A stretch of DNA of 64,000 bases from Acidovorax soli (GTDB lineage Bacteria; Pseudomonadota; Gammaproteobacteria; Burkholderiales; Burkholderiaceae_C), in the NCBI RefSeq assembly GCF_014207955.1, contig NZ_JACHLK010000010.1, positions 62,001 to 126,000 of the forward strand. Direction: 5' to 3'. Position numbers and translations under genes: made by a program. Below the pieces are notes generated by a model. The model searched no databases. It was not told the DNA's origin and was given only the letters and a program-made list of their open reading frames with translations. Within the stretch, counting starts at the first letter, position 1. Each line of letters opens with the position of its first letter. Below are positions 25,882 to 34,212 of the stretch, piece by piece.

Positions 25882-26858
25882 TGCCCACCCTCGGCCTTAT
25901 CGAAGCCTTTGACCGCCACGGCGCGCTGCTGGCACGTGCCCCCATCACCCGCTGGCCCGTGACGGTGGGCCGGGGCCTGGACTGTGACCTGGTGCTGGAC
26001 GATCCGTTCGTCGCGCCCGCGCACCTGCGCATCGGCCGCCTGGAAGACGCACCGCGCACGGTCCAGGTGGAGGTCCTGCACACCCGCAATGGCGCGCGCC
26101 TGCAGCGCAAGCACTACGCCCAGGGCGAGCGCTTCGACTGGCCAGGCGGCACGCCCATTGACCTGGGCCACACCCACATCGCGCTGCGCCTGGCCGATGC
26201 CCCCATCGCCGAAGAACAGGCGCTGCCCCAGTTTCCGTGGAGCATGGTGGCCACCACGGCAGCGCTCATGGTGCTGGTGCTGGCGGCGGCCTTGGGATCG
26301 GCGTGGCTGGAGGCCCGGGACGCGTCGCAGTACCTGAAGTCGGTTCCTGGCCTGTTGCTTGGCCTGCTGGCCAGCCTGGGCGTCTGGTCGGGCGCATGGG
26401 CGGTGGCCAGCAAAGTGTTCGGCGGCCAGCTTCGGTTCTGGCGCCATGTGCGCATCGCCTGCACAGCCGCCTTGGCGGTGGATGCGGTGCACTTGGTGGC
26501 GAACTTCGCGGCGTTCAGTTTCTCGCTGGAATCCTTTTCGCGGTTTGCCAATGTGCTGGTGGCGCTGCTGCTGGCGGTGGCCTTGTATGCCCACCTGTCC
26601 ACGGTGCTGCCGCGCCGCCGCGTGGGTCTGGCCTGGACGCTGGCTGCGCTGGTTGCATTGGGACTGCCGTCGTGGCTGGGTGCGCAGTGGCTCAACAACA
26701 TGCGCCTGTCGAACAAGCTGTACATGAGCAGCCTGTTCCCGCCAGGCCTGCGCGTGGCCCCCGCCGTGCCCGTCGACCAGTTCCTGAAAGACACCGAGTC
26801 GCTGCGCGGCAAGCTGGATCGCCGGCTGCGCGACGATGGCCAGGCGGAGGATGAATAG
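25878..26858 (+). CDS. FHA-domain integral membrane protein
   Basis: A 326-residue protein. An N-terminal FHA-like domain (about 18-105) has WPVTVGRGLDCDLVLDDPFVAPAHLRI, matching the GR...D..L.D..VS..H pattern except that Ser before His is Pro-Ala. About five membrane helices follow (120-275), then a charged C-terminal tail. FHA domains bind phosphothreonine peptides, so the cytoplasmic end could sense kinase signalling. It starts inside the stop codon of the serine protease gene, suggesting that a cytoplasmic signal is coupled to the periplasmic protease. Confidence 0.75.
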   Translation: MMPTLGLIEAFDRHGALLARAPITRWPVTVGRGLDCDLVLDDPFVAPAHLRIGRLEDAPRTVQVEVLHTRNGARLQRKHYAQGERFDWPGGTPIDLGHTHIALRLADAPIAEEQALPQFPWSMVATTAALMVLVLAAALGSAWLEARDASQYLKSVPGLLLGLLASLGVWSGAWAVASKVFGGQLRFWRHVRIACTAALAVDAVHLVANFAAFSFSLESFSRFANVLVALLLAVALYAHLSTVLPRRRVGLAWTLAALVALGLPSWLGAQWLNNMRLSNKLYMSSLFPPGLRVAPAVPVDQFLKDTESLRGKLDRRLRDDGQAEDE

Positions 26859-26884
26859 GAACGGGTTGCCAGTGCGACCAGGGA

Positions 26885-27913
26885 TCAACGCGGCCAGGTG
26901 CGCAACCCCAGGTCCTGCGCCATGCGCCGGTAGTCCTGCAGGCTGCGCTGCACGAAGTCGTCGAGCGCCGCGCCCGTGCGGGCAAAGGGGTACAGGCCGT
27001 AGCGGCTGCACAGGGCCGCATAGCCCGGTGCGGCCAGGGCCTGCTCGAAGGCGCTGGTCCAGGCGCGCACGGCGGCTTCGGGGGTGTTGGCCGCCATGTA
27101 CAGGCCGCGCACCGTGGGCCAGGTGAGGGCGATGCCCTGCTCGCGTGCCGTGGGCAGGCCGGCGAGCTGGCCCTGCAGGCGCTCGGGTGCGAGCACGGCC
27201 AGGATGCGCAGGGGCAGGCCCTGGGCTGCCGCCTGCAGGGCCTCGGCGGCATCACCGGTGAAGATGTCCAGGTGCCCGCCCTTCAGGGCCTTGAGTGCCT
27301 CGCCCCCGCCCTCGAAGGCGACAAAGCGCATCTTGCGGTGGTCCTGCCCGGCCGCGCGCACCAGCTGCGCGGCCTTGATCCAGTCCTGGCTGCCGATGGT
27401 GCCGCCCGCGCCGAAGACCACGCGCGCCGAGTCGCGCTGCAGTGCCGCAGTCACCTGCGCCAGGTTCTGCCAGCGGGCATCGCGGTGCACGGCGATCACG
27501 CCGTAGTCCGTGCCCAGCGTGGCGATGAAGCGCACGGCAGTCACCGGGTGGGGGCCGAAGCGGCCCTGCGCAATGTTGAGCAGCGAGCCGCTGGAGAATG
27601 CCACCAGCGTGCCCGGCCCGCCCAGCCGCCCTGTGGCCACCTGGTCGAAGGCCACGGCGCCGATGCCGCCCGGCAGAAAGCGCGTGGGCAAGGGTGTGCG
27701 GCCCGGGCGCACGGCCTGTATGGCGTCGGCCGCAAGCCCGCAGGTCAGCCCGAAGCCGCCGCCGGGTTTGGAGGGGGCGATGCACTCACCGGGGGCGGTG
27801 CTGGCATCGGCCTGTAATGTGGCCCGCGCACCGGTGGCCAGGCTGCCGAGCAGGGCCGCCAGGGCATGGCGGCGCGAGAGCGGGTCGCTGAGGACGTGCA
27901 TGGGGATCGTCAT
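26885..27913 (-). CDS. TctC/Bug-family periplasmic receptor
   Basis: A 342-residue member of the Bug/TctC receptors that serve tripartite tricarboxylate transporters. The N-terminus SRRHALAALLGSLATGARA is a signal peptide, possibly Tat-type; the ligand domain includes CIAPSKPGGGFGLTCGLAADA and VVFGAGGTIGSQDW. The ATG at 27913 overlaps the kinase stop by 4 bp, so a longer start 12 bp upstream is less likely. No tctA or tctB genes are in the window. It may serve as a ligand sensor for the adjacent kinase rather than, or as well as, for transport. Confidence 0.8.
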   Translation of the reverse strand: MTIPMHVLSDPLSRRHALAALLGSLATGARATLQADASTAPGECIAPSKPGGGFGLTCGLAADAIQAVRPGRTPLPTRFLPGGIGAVAFDQVATGRLGGPGTLVAFSSGSLLNIAQGRFGPHPVTAVRFIATLGTDYGVIAVHRDARWQNLAQVTAALQRDSARVVFGAGGTIGSQDWIKAAQLVRAAGQDHRKMRFVAFEGGGEALKALKGGHLDIFTGDAAEALQAAAQGLPLRILAVLAPERLQGQLAGLPTAREQGIALTWPTVRGLYMAANTPEAAVRAWTSAFEQALAAPGYAALCSRYGLYPFARTGAALDDFVQRSLQDYRRMAQDLGLRTWPR

Positions 27914-29370
27914 GGCTTGGGCCACCAGAATATCGCCAGCAGACCTGGGCCGCCGGGCCGCGCCTCCAGCCGCAGTGCGCCCCGGTGCCGCTCGGCGATG
28001 GAGCGCGCAATCGCCAGCCCCAGGCCCGAGCCCCCGGCCGCCGCCTGCGAGCCACGCCGGTAGCGCTGGCCCAGCGCGGCCCGCTCCTCGGGCGCCATGC
28101 CGGGGCCGTTGTCCTCCACGTTCACGCTCCAGCCCAGGGCATCGCCCGCGGCCGACAGGGTGATGGTGCCGTGCGCGGGCGTGTAGGCAATGGCGTTGGC
28201 CGCAAGGTTGGTGACGGCCTCGCGCAGCAGGCCGCTGTCGGCCACGGCCATGAACTCGGGTGCGGTGGCGGCGTTGGGGGTGTGGATGCCGAAGTCGATC
28301 TGCTTGGCGCGCGCCTGGGGCAGCAGCTCCAGCGCCACGCTGCGCAGCAGGGCGGCCAGATCGAAAGGGGCGTACTCCACGGCGGCGGTGTCGCTGCGCC
28401 CCAGGGCCAGCAGCTGCTGCGTGCTGCGCGTGGCGCGCGCGATCTCGCCGCCGATGGCGGCCAGGGCGTCCTGCACCTGCATGGGGTCGGGTTCGCGGCG
28501 TGCGTAGTCGATCTGCATCTGCAGCGTGGTCAGGTGCGTGCGCAGCTGGTGCGAGGCATCGTCCAGAAACTGCCGCTGCTGCGCCACCAGGGCCTGGGTG
28601 CGCGCCATCTGTTCGTTGACGGCGGCCACCAGCGGGCGGATGTCGGCGGGCAGGTCGGTGTCGGCAATGGGCGTCATGTCGTCGGGGCTGCGCTCCTGCA
28701 CGCCGCGCGCCAGGCGCGACAGCGGGCGCAACGCAATGGCCAGCGTGGCCGCAGCGCCCAGCACCATGAGGGCCAGCACCAGGCCATCGCGCAGGGCCGC
28801 ACGCTGCACGAAGCGGCGCGTGAACTCCTGGCGCGACTGGGTGCTCTCGGCCACCTGCACGAGCACGCTGCCGGGCTGTCCCTCGGTGGTGGCCGGTATG
28901 GCGCGGTCGGCGATATCGACGGTGCGCCGGTAGGCGGCCAGCCGCACCGATTCACCGAAATACTCCGCATCGTAGAAGCGCGGCACGCCCGGCTCCAGGG
29001 GGCCTGGGGGCAGGGGCAGGTCGGCGTTGCCCAGCTCCACCAGGCCATCGGAAGACGCGACGCGGAAGTACACGTGGCCGCTGGCGGTGAGCTCGAAGAA
29101 TTCGAGCATGGTGTAGGGGAGTTCGGCGGACAGGCCGCCGGAGGCGGTGGAGATGTTGGCGTCTATGGATTTGAGGGCTCCCAGGAGGGAGCGGTCGTAG
29201 GCGGCGTTGGCGGCTTCGAGGGCGTCGTGCCTTGTCATCCACAGTTCTACGCTGGTGACCAGGGTGAGGGTGGGGAGGAGGAGGAGGGCCAGGAGGCGCC
29301 AGAGGCTGGTGCGGCGCAGTCTGGTCCAGGGGCTGCCGGGGCCTGTGCGGGGCGGTGTTGTGGGCGCCAT
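27910..29370 (-). CDS. TctE-like sensor histidine kinase
   Basis: A 486-residue inner-membrane kinase. A first membrane helix (22-42), a periplasmic sensor domain (45-190) and a second helix (195-215) precede the HAMP-like region. The dimerisation domain has phospho-acceptor His274 in DDASHQLRTHL, followed by an N box (NLAANAIAYTPA), a G1 box (DNGPGMAPEER) and a G2 box (GSGLGLAIA). This is the architecture of TctE, the citrate/tricarboxylate sensor. Its stop overlaps the receptor at 26885. The partner response regulator is on the same strand but 816 bp upstream, across a large inverted repeat. Confidence 0.88.
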   Translation of the reverse strand: MAPTTPPRTGPGSPWTRLRRTSLWRLLALLLLPTLTLVTSVELWMTRHDALEAANAAYDRSLLGALKSIDANISTASGGLSAELPYTMLEFFELTASGHVYFRVASSDGLVELGNADLPLPPGPLEPGVPRFYDAEYFGESVRLAAYRRTVDIADRAIPATTEGQPGSVLVQVAESTQSRQEFTRRFVQRAALRDGLVLALMVLGAAATLAIALRPLSRLARGVQERSPDDMTPIADTDLPADIRPLVAAVNEQMARTQALVAQQRQFLDDASHQLRTHLTTLQMQIDYARREPDPMQVQDALAAIGGEIARATRSTQQLLALGRSDTAAVEYAPFDLAALLRSVALELLPQARAKQIDFGIHTPNAATAPEFMAVADSGLLREAVTNLAANAIAYTPAHGTITLSAAGDALGWSVNVEDNGPGMAPEERAALGQRYRRGSQAAAGGSGLGLAIARSIAERHRGALRLEARPGGPGLLAIFWWPKP

Positions 29371-29466
29371 CTCAGTTGCCCCTGGATGGTTTGGAGGATG
29401 GCTCTGCGAGTGGTTGCTCTGTACCTTTGCGGTGGGCGGGAGCCGGGATGTGCGCCCGGCGGCGCA

Positions 29467-30110
29467 GTAACTTTCTTTTGCTTCGCCAAAAGAAAGTCAC
29501 CAAAGAAAAGGCGACCCCGCTGTCAGCGTCCCCCATCGCCCGGAGGGCGATGGGGGCAACCTGCGATGCTCGGATCTGGGGTGGTGCCGCAGAACTCGCT
29601 GCGTTCTGCGAACTCCGCTCAAACAGCTGCGGCAAGCTAGACGACGAAGTGCGTGTGTCCTTCGGCACACGCACCCACCCCAGCTCCTGCGCTTCTCGGC
29701 GCAGCCAGAAGGGGGGGGGAGCGGGTACCACCCGGCTGCTGCTTTCGCAGCTGCGCCGGGTGTCGGTTACGCGCTGCGCGCTGCCGACGCAACTGGCGCA
29801 ATCGCCCTGGCGAGCCGAGCGCAGCGAAGGACCACAGGCCGAGCGAAGCAATGGCCCGTGTCGGTATCCACCCCCTTCTGACCGTGCCGAGAAGCGCAGG
29901 GCCTGGGGTGAGCGCGTGCCGAAGGACACGCGCCTCGTTGTCATGCTTGCCGCAGCTGTTTGAGCGGAGTTCGAAGAACGCAGCGAGTTCTGCGGCACAC
30001 CCCAGGACCGAGCATCGCAGGCTGCCCCCTCGCCGCAGGCGAGGGGGACACGGGCAGCGGGGTCGCCTTTCTTTTGGGTACTTTTCTTTGGCGAAGCAAA
30101 GAACAAGTAC
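29467..30110. repeat. large imperfect inverted repeat between tctE-like and tctD-like genes
   Basis: Two arms of about 250 bp (29467-29725 and 29868-30110) are roughly 80% identical in inverse orientation, joined by about 140 bp. Matching blocks include ttgcttcgccaaa with tttggcgaagcaa, gcctgcgatgctcgg-type sequence near 29570 and 30015, cgcagaactcgctgcgttct with its reverse complement near 29985, and tccttcggcac with gtgccgaagga. Smaller hairpins lie within the arms. No gene-like frame is convincing in 29371-30186. It appears to be a mobile or dispersed palindromic element. Confidence 0.8.
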
Positions 30111-30186
30111 CTCGGCCGCCGGGCCGAGACCCGGCCTCCGCCCTCAAGCAAAGCATGCAGCAACCATAGCCAACGAGCAGAAGCCA

Positions 30187-30852
30187 TCACTCCTGCTCCA
30201 GCGCATACCCCAACCCCCGCAAGGTAGTGATCCTCACCCCACTCCCATCCAACCTCTTGCGAAGCCGATGCACAAACACCTCAACCGCCTCAGGATGCAC
30301 ATCCTCCTCATCCGAAAACACCCGGTCCAGAATCTGCTGCTTGGAAAACGGCTCCCCGCTGCGCTGCACCAGCACCCTGAGCACTGCCTGCTCCCGCGGC
30401 GACAGGGCCAGCGGCTCGCCGTGCAGCACGAACTGCTTGCGCGCCCCGTCGTACACCAGCGGCCCGCAGGCCAGGCGCGGGTGCTCGGTGCCGCGCGCGC
30501 GGCGCACCAGGGCGTGCAGGCGGGCCTCCAGCTCGGCCAGCTCGAAGGGCTTGGCCAGGAAGTCGTCGGCCCCGGCGTTGAGTGAGCGCACGCGCTCGTC
30601 GAGCGAGTCGCGCGCGGTCAGGATCAGTGCCGGCAGGCGCTGGTCGCGCTCGCGCAAGCGCTGCAGCACGGCGTGGCCGTCCAGGCCGGGCAGGCCCAGG
30701 TCGAGCACCAGGGCGTCGTGGTCGCGCTGCTGCAGCGCGCGGTCGGCCAGGCGGCCGTCGGTCACCCATTCGACCTGGATGCCGGCGTGCTCCAGCGCGC
30801 GGCTCAGCCAGGTGCCCAGAGTGTGTTCGTCTTCGGCCAGGAGGATGCGCAT
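30187..30852 (-). CDS. TctD-like OmpR-family response regulator
   Basis: A 221-residue response regulator with an N-terminal receiver domain (acidic pocket AEDE, phospho-acceptor Asp51 in LVLDLGLPG, Lys101 in LAKPF) and a C-terminal winged helix (LSPREQAVLRVLVQRSGEPFSK as the first part; VHRLRKRLDG as the recognition region). It resembles TctD, which activates tricarboxylate uptake genes. It lies 42 bp after the receptor at 30895, so the order is receptor, regulator, inverted repeat, kinase, receptor. Confidence 0.9.
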   Translation of the reverse strand: MRILLAEDEHTLGTWLSRALEHAGIQVEWVTDGRLADRALQQRDHDALVLDLGLPGLDGHAVLQRLRERDQRLPALILTARDSLDERVRSLNAGADDFLAKPFELAELEARLHALVRRARGTEHPRLACGPLVYDGARKQFVLHGEPLALSPREQAVLRVLVQRSGEPFSKQQILDRVFSDEEDVHPEAVEVFVHRLRKRLDGSGVRITTLRGLGYALEQE

Positions 30853-30894
30853 GGTGGTGGGCTGGATGCTATCCCGCCCCCGTGCCCGAAAGGG

Positions 30895-31920
30895 TCAATC
30901 CGGCTTCACTTTCGCGCGCAGCAGCACCTTTTTCCAGCGCGCCTGCTCGGCCGCGATGAACTGCGCGAACTGCGCGGGCGTGTCGCCGATGGCCTCGGCC
31001 GCGTCGGCGTTCAGGCGCTCCAGCGAGCCTTGCGACTTGACGGCCTTGGCGGTCTCGGCGGCCAGCTTGTCCAGGTGGGCGGGCGCCAGGTTGGCCGGGG
31101 CCAGCATGCCGTACCACTGCGTCATCTCGAAGCCCGGGAAGCCCTGCTCGGCCACGGTGCCCACGTCGGGCAACTGGGGCAGGCGCTTGGCCGAGCCGGT
31201 GGCGATGCAGCGCACCTTGCCCGACTTGATGAAGGGCAGGATGGCCGCCGCGCCCACGGCCGAGGCATCCACGCGGCCTGAGAGCAGGTCGGTCAGCATC
31301 GGGCCGGTGCCGCGGTAGGGCACGTGCAGCATGAACACGTCGGCCGTCATCTTCAGGTATTCGAAGGCCAGATGCCCTGCACTGCCGTTGCCGGCCGAGC
31401 CGTAGCTCAACTTGCCGGGCTTGCTCTTCACGTAGGCGATGAACTCGCGCAGGTTCTTGGCCGGCACATCGGGGTGCACCACGTACAGGCTGGGCACCTT
31501 GGCCAGCAGGCTCACGGGCTTGAAGTCCTTGTTCGGGTCGTAGGGCAGCTTGTCGAAGATGAAGGGGTTCACCGCCAGCGTGCCGATGTGGCCCAGGATC
31601 AGGGTGTGCTGGTCTTCCGCACGCGCCACTTCCGACATGGCGATGTTGCCGGCCGCGCCGGGCTTGTTGTCCACGAACACGCTCTGGCCCAGGGTCTTGG
31701 TCAGCTCGGCCGCGGTGGAACGCGCCACGATCTCCGAGCTGCCGCCGGGGGCAAAGGGCACGACGAAACGCACGGACTTGGAGGGCCAGGCGGCCTGCGC
31801 CTGGGCCATGCCGGGCATCAGGCCCGCGAGGGCGGCGGCGCCGCCGGCGGACAGCAACTGGCGGCGGCGTGCGTTCAGCGAAGAAAAAGCGGGGTCGTGG
31901 GGGGGAAGGAATGCATGCAT
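30895..31920 (-). CDS. TctC/Bug-family periplasmic receptor
   Basis: A 341-residue Bug-family receptor. ARRRQLLSAGGAAALAGLMPG near the start is a probable Tat signal peptide ending at AQAQA. Family blocks are VRFVVPFAPGGSSEIVAR, VDNKPGAAGNIA, YGSAGNGSAGHLAFEYLK and HVPYRGTGPMLTDLLSGRVD. Bug proteins bind small carboxylates; the ligand is unknown. It heads the apparent unit that encodes the TctDE-like system and is closer to the canonical family than the receptor at 26885. Confidence 0.9.
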   Translation of the reverse strand: MHAFLPPHDPAFSSLNARRRQLLSAGGAAALAGLMPGMAQAQAAWPSKSVRFVVPFAPGGSSEIVARSTAAELTKTLGQSVFVDNKPGAAGNIAMSEVARAEDQHTLILGHIGTLAVNPFIFDKLPYDPNKDFKPVSLLAKVPSLYVVHPDVPAKNLREFIAYVKSKPGKLSYGSAGNGSAGHLAFEYLKMTADVFMLHVPYRGTGPMLTDLLSGRVDASAVGAAAILPFIKSGKVRCIATGSAKRLPQLPDVGTVAEQGFPGFEMTQWYGMLAPANLAPAHLDKLAAETAKAVKSQGSLERLNADAAEAIGDTPAQFAQFIAAEQARWKKVLLRAKVKPD

Positions 31921-32048
31921 GGGTTGTCTCCGTCAGAAGCGGCTCGAAAGGAAATAATGGCCTGCGCCAATGGTGGCGCGGGCCTGCTTTCGGAATGCTG
32001 TCAGTCGGCCCCCATCCTCAGCGTTTGGGGTGCTTGAATGCTCGGGGT

Positions 32049-33362
32049 TTACCCTGGGTTGGCGGCCAGTGCCGCTGCGGCCGTGCCGCAGAGCACGGCG
32101 CCTTCCAGCGTGGCGGGGTAGGGGCCGTCCACATAGTCGCCACAGGCCACCAGGCCGGGGGCCACCTGCATGCCGGGGCGCACGAGGGCGGGTGTGCAGG
32201 CAAAGGTGGCGCGCTTTTCCACCACGGTCTGCAGCGCCTGCAGGCCGGGCAGGCCCAGTTGCTCGCCGGCCTGGCGCAGCACCTGGTCCGTGACCACGGA
32301 GCGCTCGCCGGTGCTGGCACTCACCACGAAGGCCAGCACGCCGTGCAGGCCGTCGAGCTGCCCGCGGTCGAACACGAACTGGGCAGGGAGTTCGGCGCTG
32401 TTGCGCAGTGCCACCATGGGCTGCGGCAGGCGTACGCCAGGGCCGTGGGCGTATACCGTGGTGATGGCTTCAAAGCGCAGATTGTCAGCCGCGCTGCACC
32501 ACTGCTGGCGCGCGGCATCGTGCGCAGCCGGCACCCCCGTGGCTGCTGCGACGAGGCGGCTGGCCTCCCAGGGCGGGCAGGCCAGGGTGATGTGGTCATA
32601 GAGGCCGGGGAAGTCTGTGCCCTGCAATTCCCAGCGCCCGTCGGCCTGCTGCGCGATGCCTTGCACGCGCTGGCCGGTGTGCACAGTGCCCTGGTGTTGC
32701 GCGGCCAGCCAGCGTGCCGCCGCCTCGGGGAACAAGGCGCCCAGGTTCACGCGCGGCAGCAGCAGGTTCGATCCGCCCCGGCCGCTGAACAGGCTGTCCT
32801 GCAGCACGCGCAGGAAGACCTGGCCGCTGGCTTCGTGGGCCGGGGTGTTCAGGGCCGATACGCACAGCGGGTCGATGAACTCGGCCACCAGCCGCTGCGG
32901 CAGACCGGTGCACAGCTGCGCGACCGAGGTCGTGGGCGCGCAGCGGAAGCCGCCCAACTGCCAGCCGCTGGCCGCACGCAGCAGGGCCAGCTTGTCGCGC
33001 CAGCCCCAGCCGCGTGCGCGCGCAATGCCCAGCACGGCGTCGAAGGGCGGAGCCAGGTCGGGCAGGGCCAGGCCCGTGCCGTCGGGGAACTGCAGCGTCA
33101 GGGGCAGGCGCAGCAGTGCTGTCTCGGCGTCCACACCCACCAGGCGCATCAGGCGCAGGCTTTCGGTGTAGGCACCGATGAGGATGTGCTGGCCGTTGTC
33201 CAGCGTGGCCGCCGTGCCGTCGGGCAAGCTGGCCTGTACGGCGCGGGCACGGCCGCCCACGGTGCGCGCGGACTCCAGCACGGTGACGGCATGGCCCGCC
33301 TGTGCGTGGGCGATGGCTGCGGCCATGCCGGCCCAGCCGGCGCCGATGACCGCGACCTTCAT
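32049..33362 (-). CDS. hpnE: hydroxysqualene dehydroxylase HpnE
   Basis: A 437-residue FAD-dependent amine-oxidase-like enzyme. The N-terminal dinucleotide-binding motif is VIGAGWAGMAAAIAHAQAGH (5-24), followed by VLESARTVGGRARA. HpnE reduces hydroxysqualene to squalene in the HpnCDE route from farnesyl diphosphate, which supplies hopanoid synthesis. Its ATG overlaps the stop of the Ala/Gly-rich gene by 4 bp, and hpnD lies just beyond. hpnC is about 26 kb away at 59978. No squalene-hopene cyclase is in the window. Confidence 0.88.
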   Translation of the reverse strand: MKVAVIGAGWAGMAAAIAHAQAGHAVTVLESARTVGGRARAVQASLPDGTAATLDNGQHILIGAYTESLRLMRLVGVDAETALLRLPLTLQFPDGTGLALPDLAPPFDAVLGIARARGWGWRDKLALLRAASGWQLGGFRCAPTTSVAQLCTGLPQRLVAEFIDPLCVSALNTPAHEASGQVFLRVLQDSLFSGRGGSNLLLPRVNLGALFPEAAARWLAAQHQGTVHTGQRVQGIAQQADGRWELQGTDFPGLYDHITLACPPWEASRLVAAATGVPAAHDAARQQWCSAADNLRFEAITTVYAHGPGVRLPQPMVALRNSAELPAQFVFDRGQLDGLHGVLAFVVSASTGERSVVTDQVLRQAGEQLGLPGLQALQTVVEKRATFACTPALVRPGMQVAPGLVACGDYVDGPYPATLEGAVLCGTAAAALAANPG

Positions 33363-34192
33363 GTGGCCGCGGGCCGGGGCTTGGCGGGGGCGGCCGTGGA
33401 GCTGGTCGCCGCGGCCTTGCAGGCGGCCTGCACGTCGGCGGGCGCGGTGCGCAGCACGGCGGGGTCGGCGCAGCGCTCGCGCAATTCCTTCTGCGCCGCG
33501 CGGTGGCCGGCCGATGCGGCATGCGCCAGCAGGCGCAGCCCGGCCAGGCTCATCTCGGCGGCGGCCGATGGGGAGAGCGGGGTTGCGGCAGGCGCTGGCT
33601 GCGCCGTGGCACCGGCCTTGACCGGCACGGGCACGGGCACGGGCGGGGCAGGCTGCGGCAGCGTCCTGGCGCCGTGCACCTGGGGCATGCGCTCGATCAC
33701 GCTGAAATCGCCGGTCTTGCCCGCTTGCGCCACCATGCGCTGGTACAGGCCCATCATGGCGGCCGTGTCGCTGCCCGTGAGGCTGGCAGCGGGCTTGGCC
33801 AGGTACACGGCCACCTCGGGCGGCAGCGCGGCATTGACGGCGCTGAACCCGTGCGCTGCGCCGCCAGCGGCGTCGGCTGTGCCGGCCGCCTTGCCGCCGG
33901 CACGGGCCGCGTCATCGGCCAGCGTGGCGGCCCCGGCACCTGCGGCGGCGGCTTTTCCGGCCGTGCCCGCAGCGGTGGCCGCTTCGCCGGCAGCACCAGC
34001 GGCCCCGGCCGCACCCGCAGCCCCTGCCGCCTTGCCCGCGGTACCGCCCGCCGCCTTGCCAGCACCGCTGGCGGCCTTGCCGAGCAGGCCCCAGAAGGCC
34101 TGCGCGGGGAGGGGCAGCGCGCAGGCGCCCAGGGCGAATGCCAGCAGGGCGGCGCCGGCCAGGTGGGTGCGGGTGGGGGCGTGGCGGTTCAT
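33359..34192 (-). CDS. Ala/Gly-rich exported protein between hpnD and hpnE
   Basis: A 277-residue protein with a signal peptide (LAGAALLAFALGACALPLPAQA; the Cys could be lipidated only in a poor lipobox context). Residues about 37-110 are Ala/Gly/Lys repeats of the GKAAG/GAAGAAG kind. The C-terminal part is helical with Cys pairs (RERCADP, VQAACKAA). The start at 34192 is chosen at the signal peptide. It is coupled to hpnE by a 4-bp overlap and sits 20 bp after hpnD. The family is not recognised; it could be an envelope protein co-produced with the squalene enzymes. Confidence 0.65.
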   Translation of the reverse strand: MNRHAPTRTHLAGAALLAFALGACALPLPAQAFWGLLGKAASGAGKAAGGTAGKAAGAAGAAGAAGAAGEAATAAGTAGKAAAAGAGAATLADDAARAGGKAAGTADAAGGAAHGFSAVNAALPPEVAVYLAKPAASLTGSDTAAMMGLYQRMVAQAGKTGDFSVIERMPQVHGARTLPQPAPPVPVPVPVKAGATAQPAPAATPLSPSAAAEMSLAGLRLLAHAASAGHRAAQKELRERCADPAVLRTAPADVQAACKAAATSSTAAPAKPRPAAT

Positions 34193-34212
34193 GGCGGCTT
34201 TCCGTGGGGGGA

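Noticed and set aside
29355..30190. Open frames of 202, 272 and 310 codons across the inverted repeat
   Set aside because: They run through both arms on both strands, carry no domains and change composition with the repeat.
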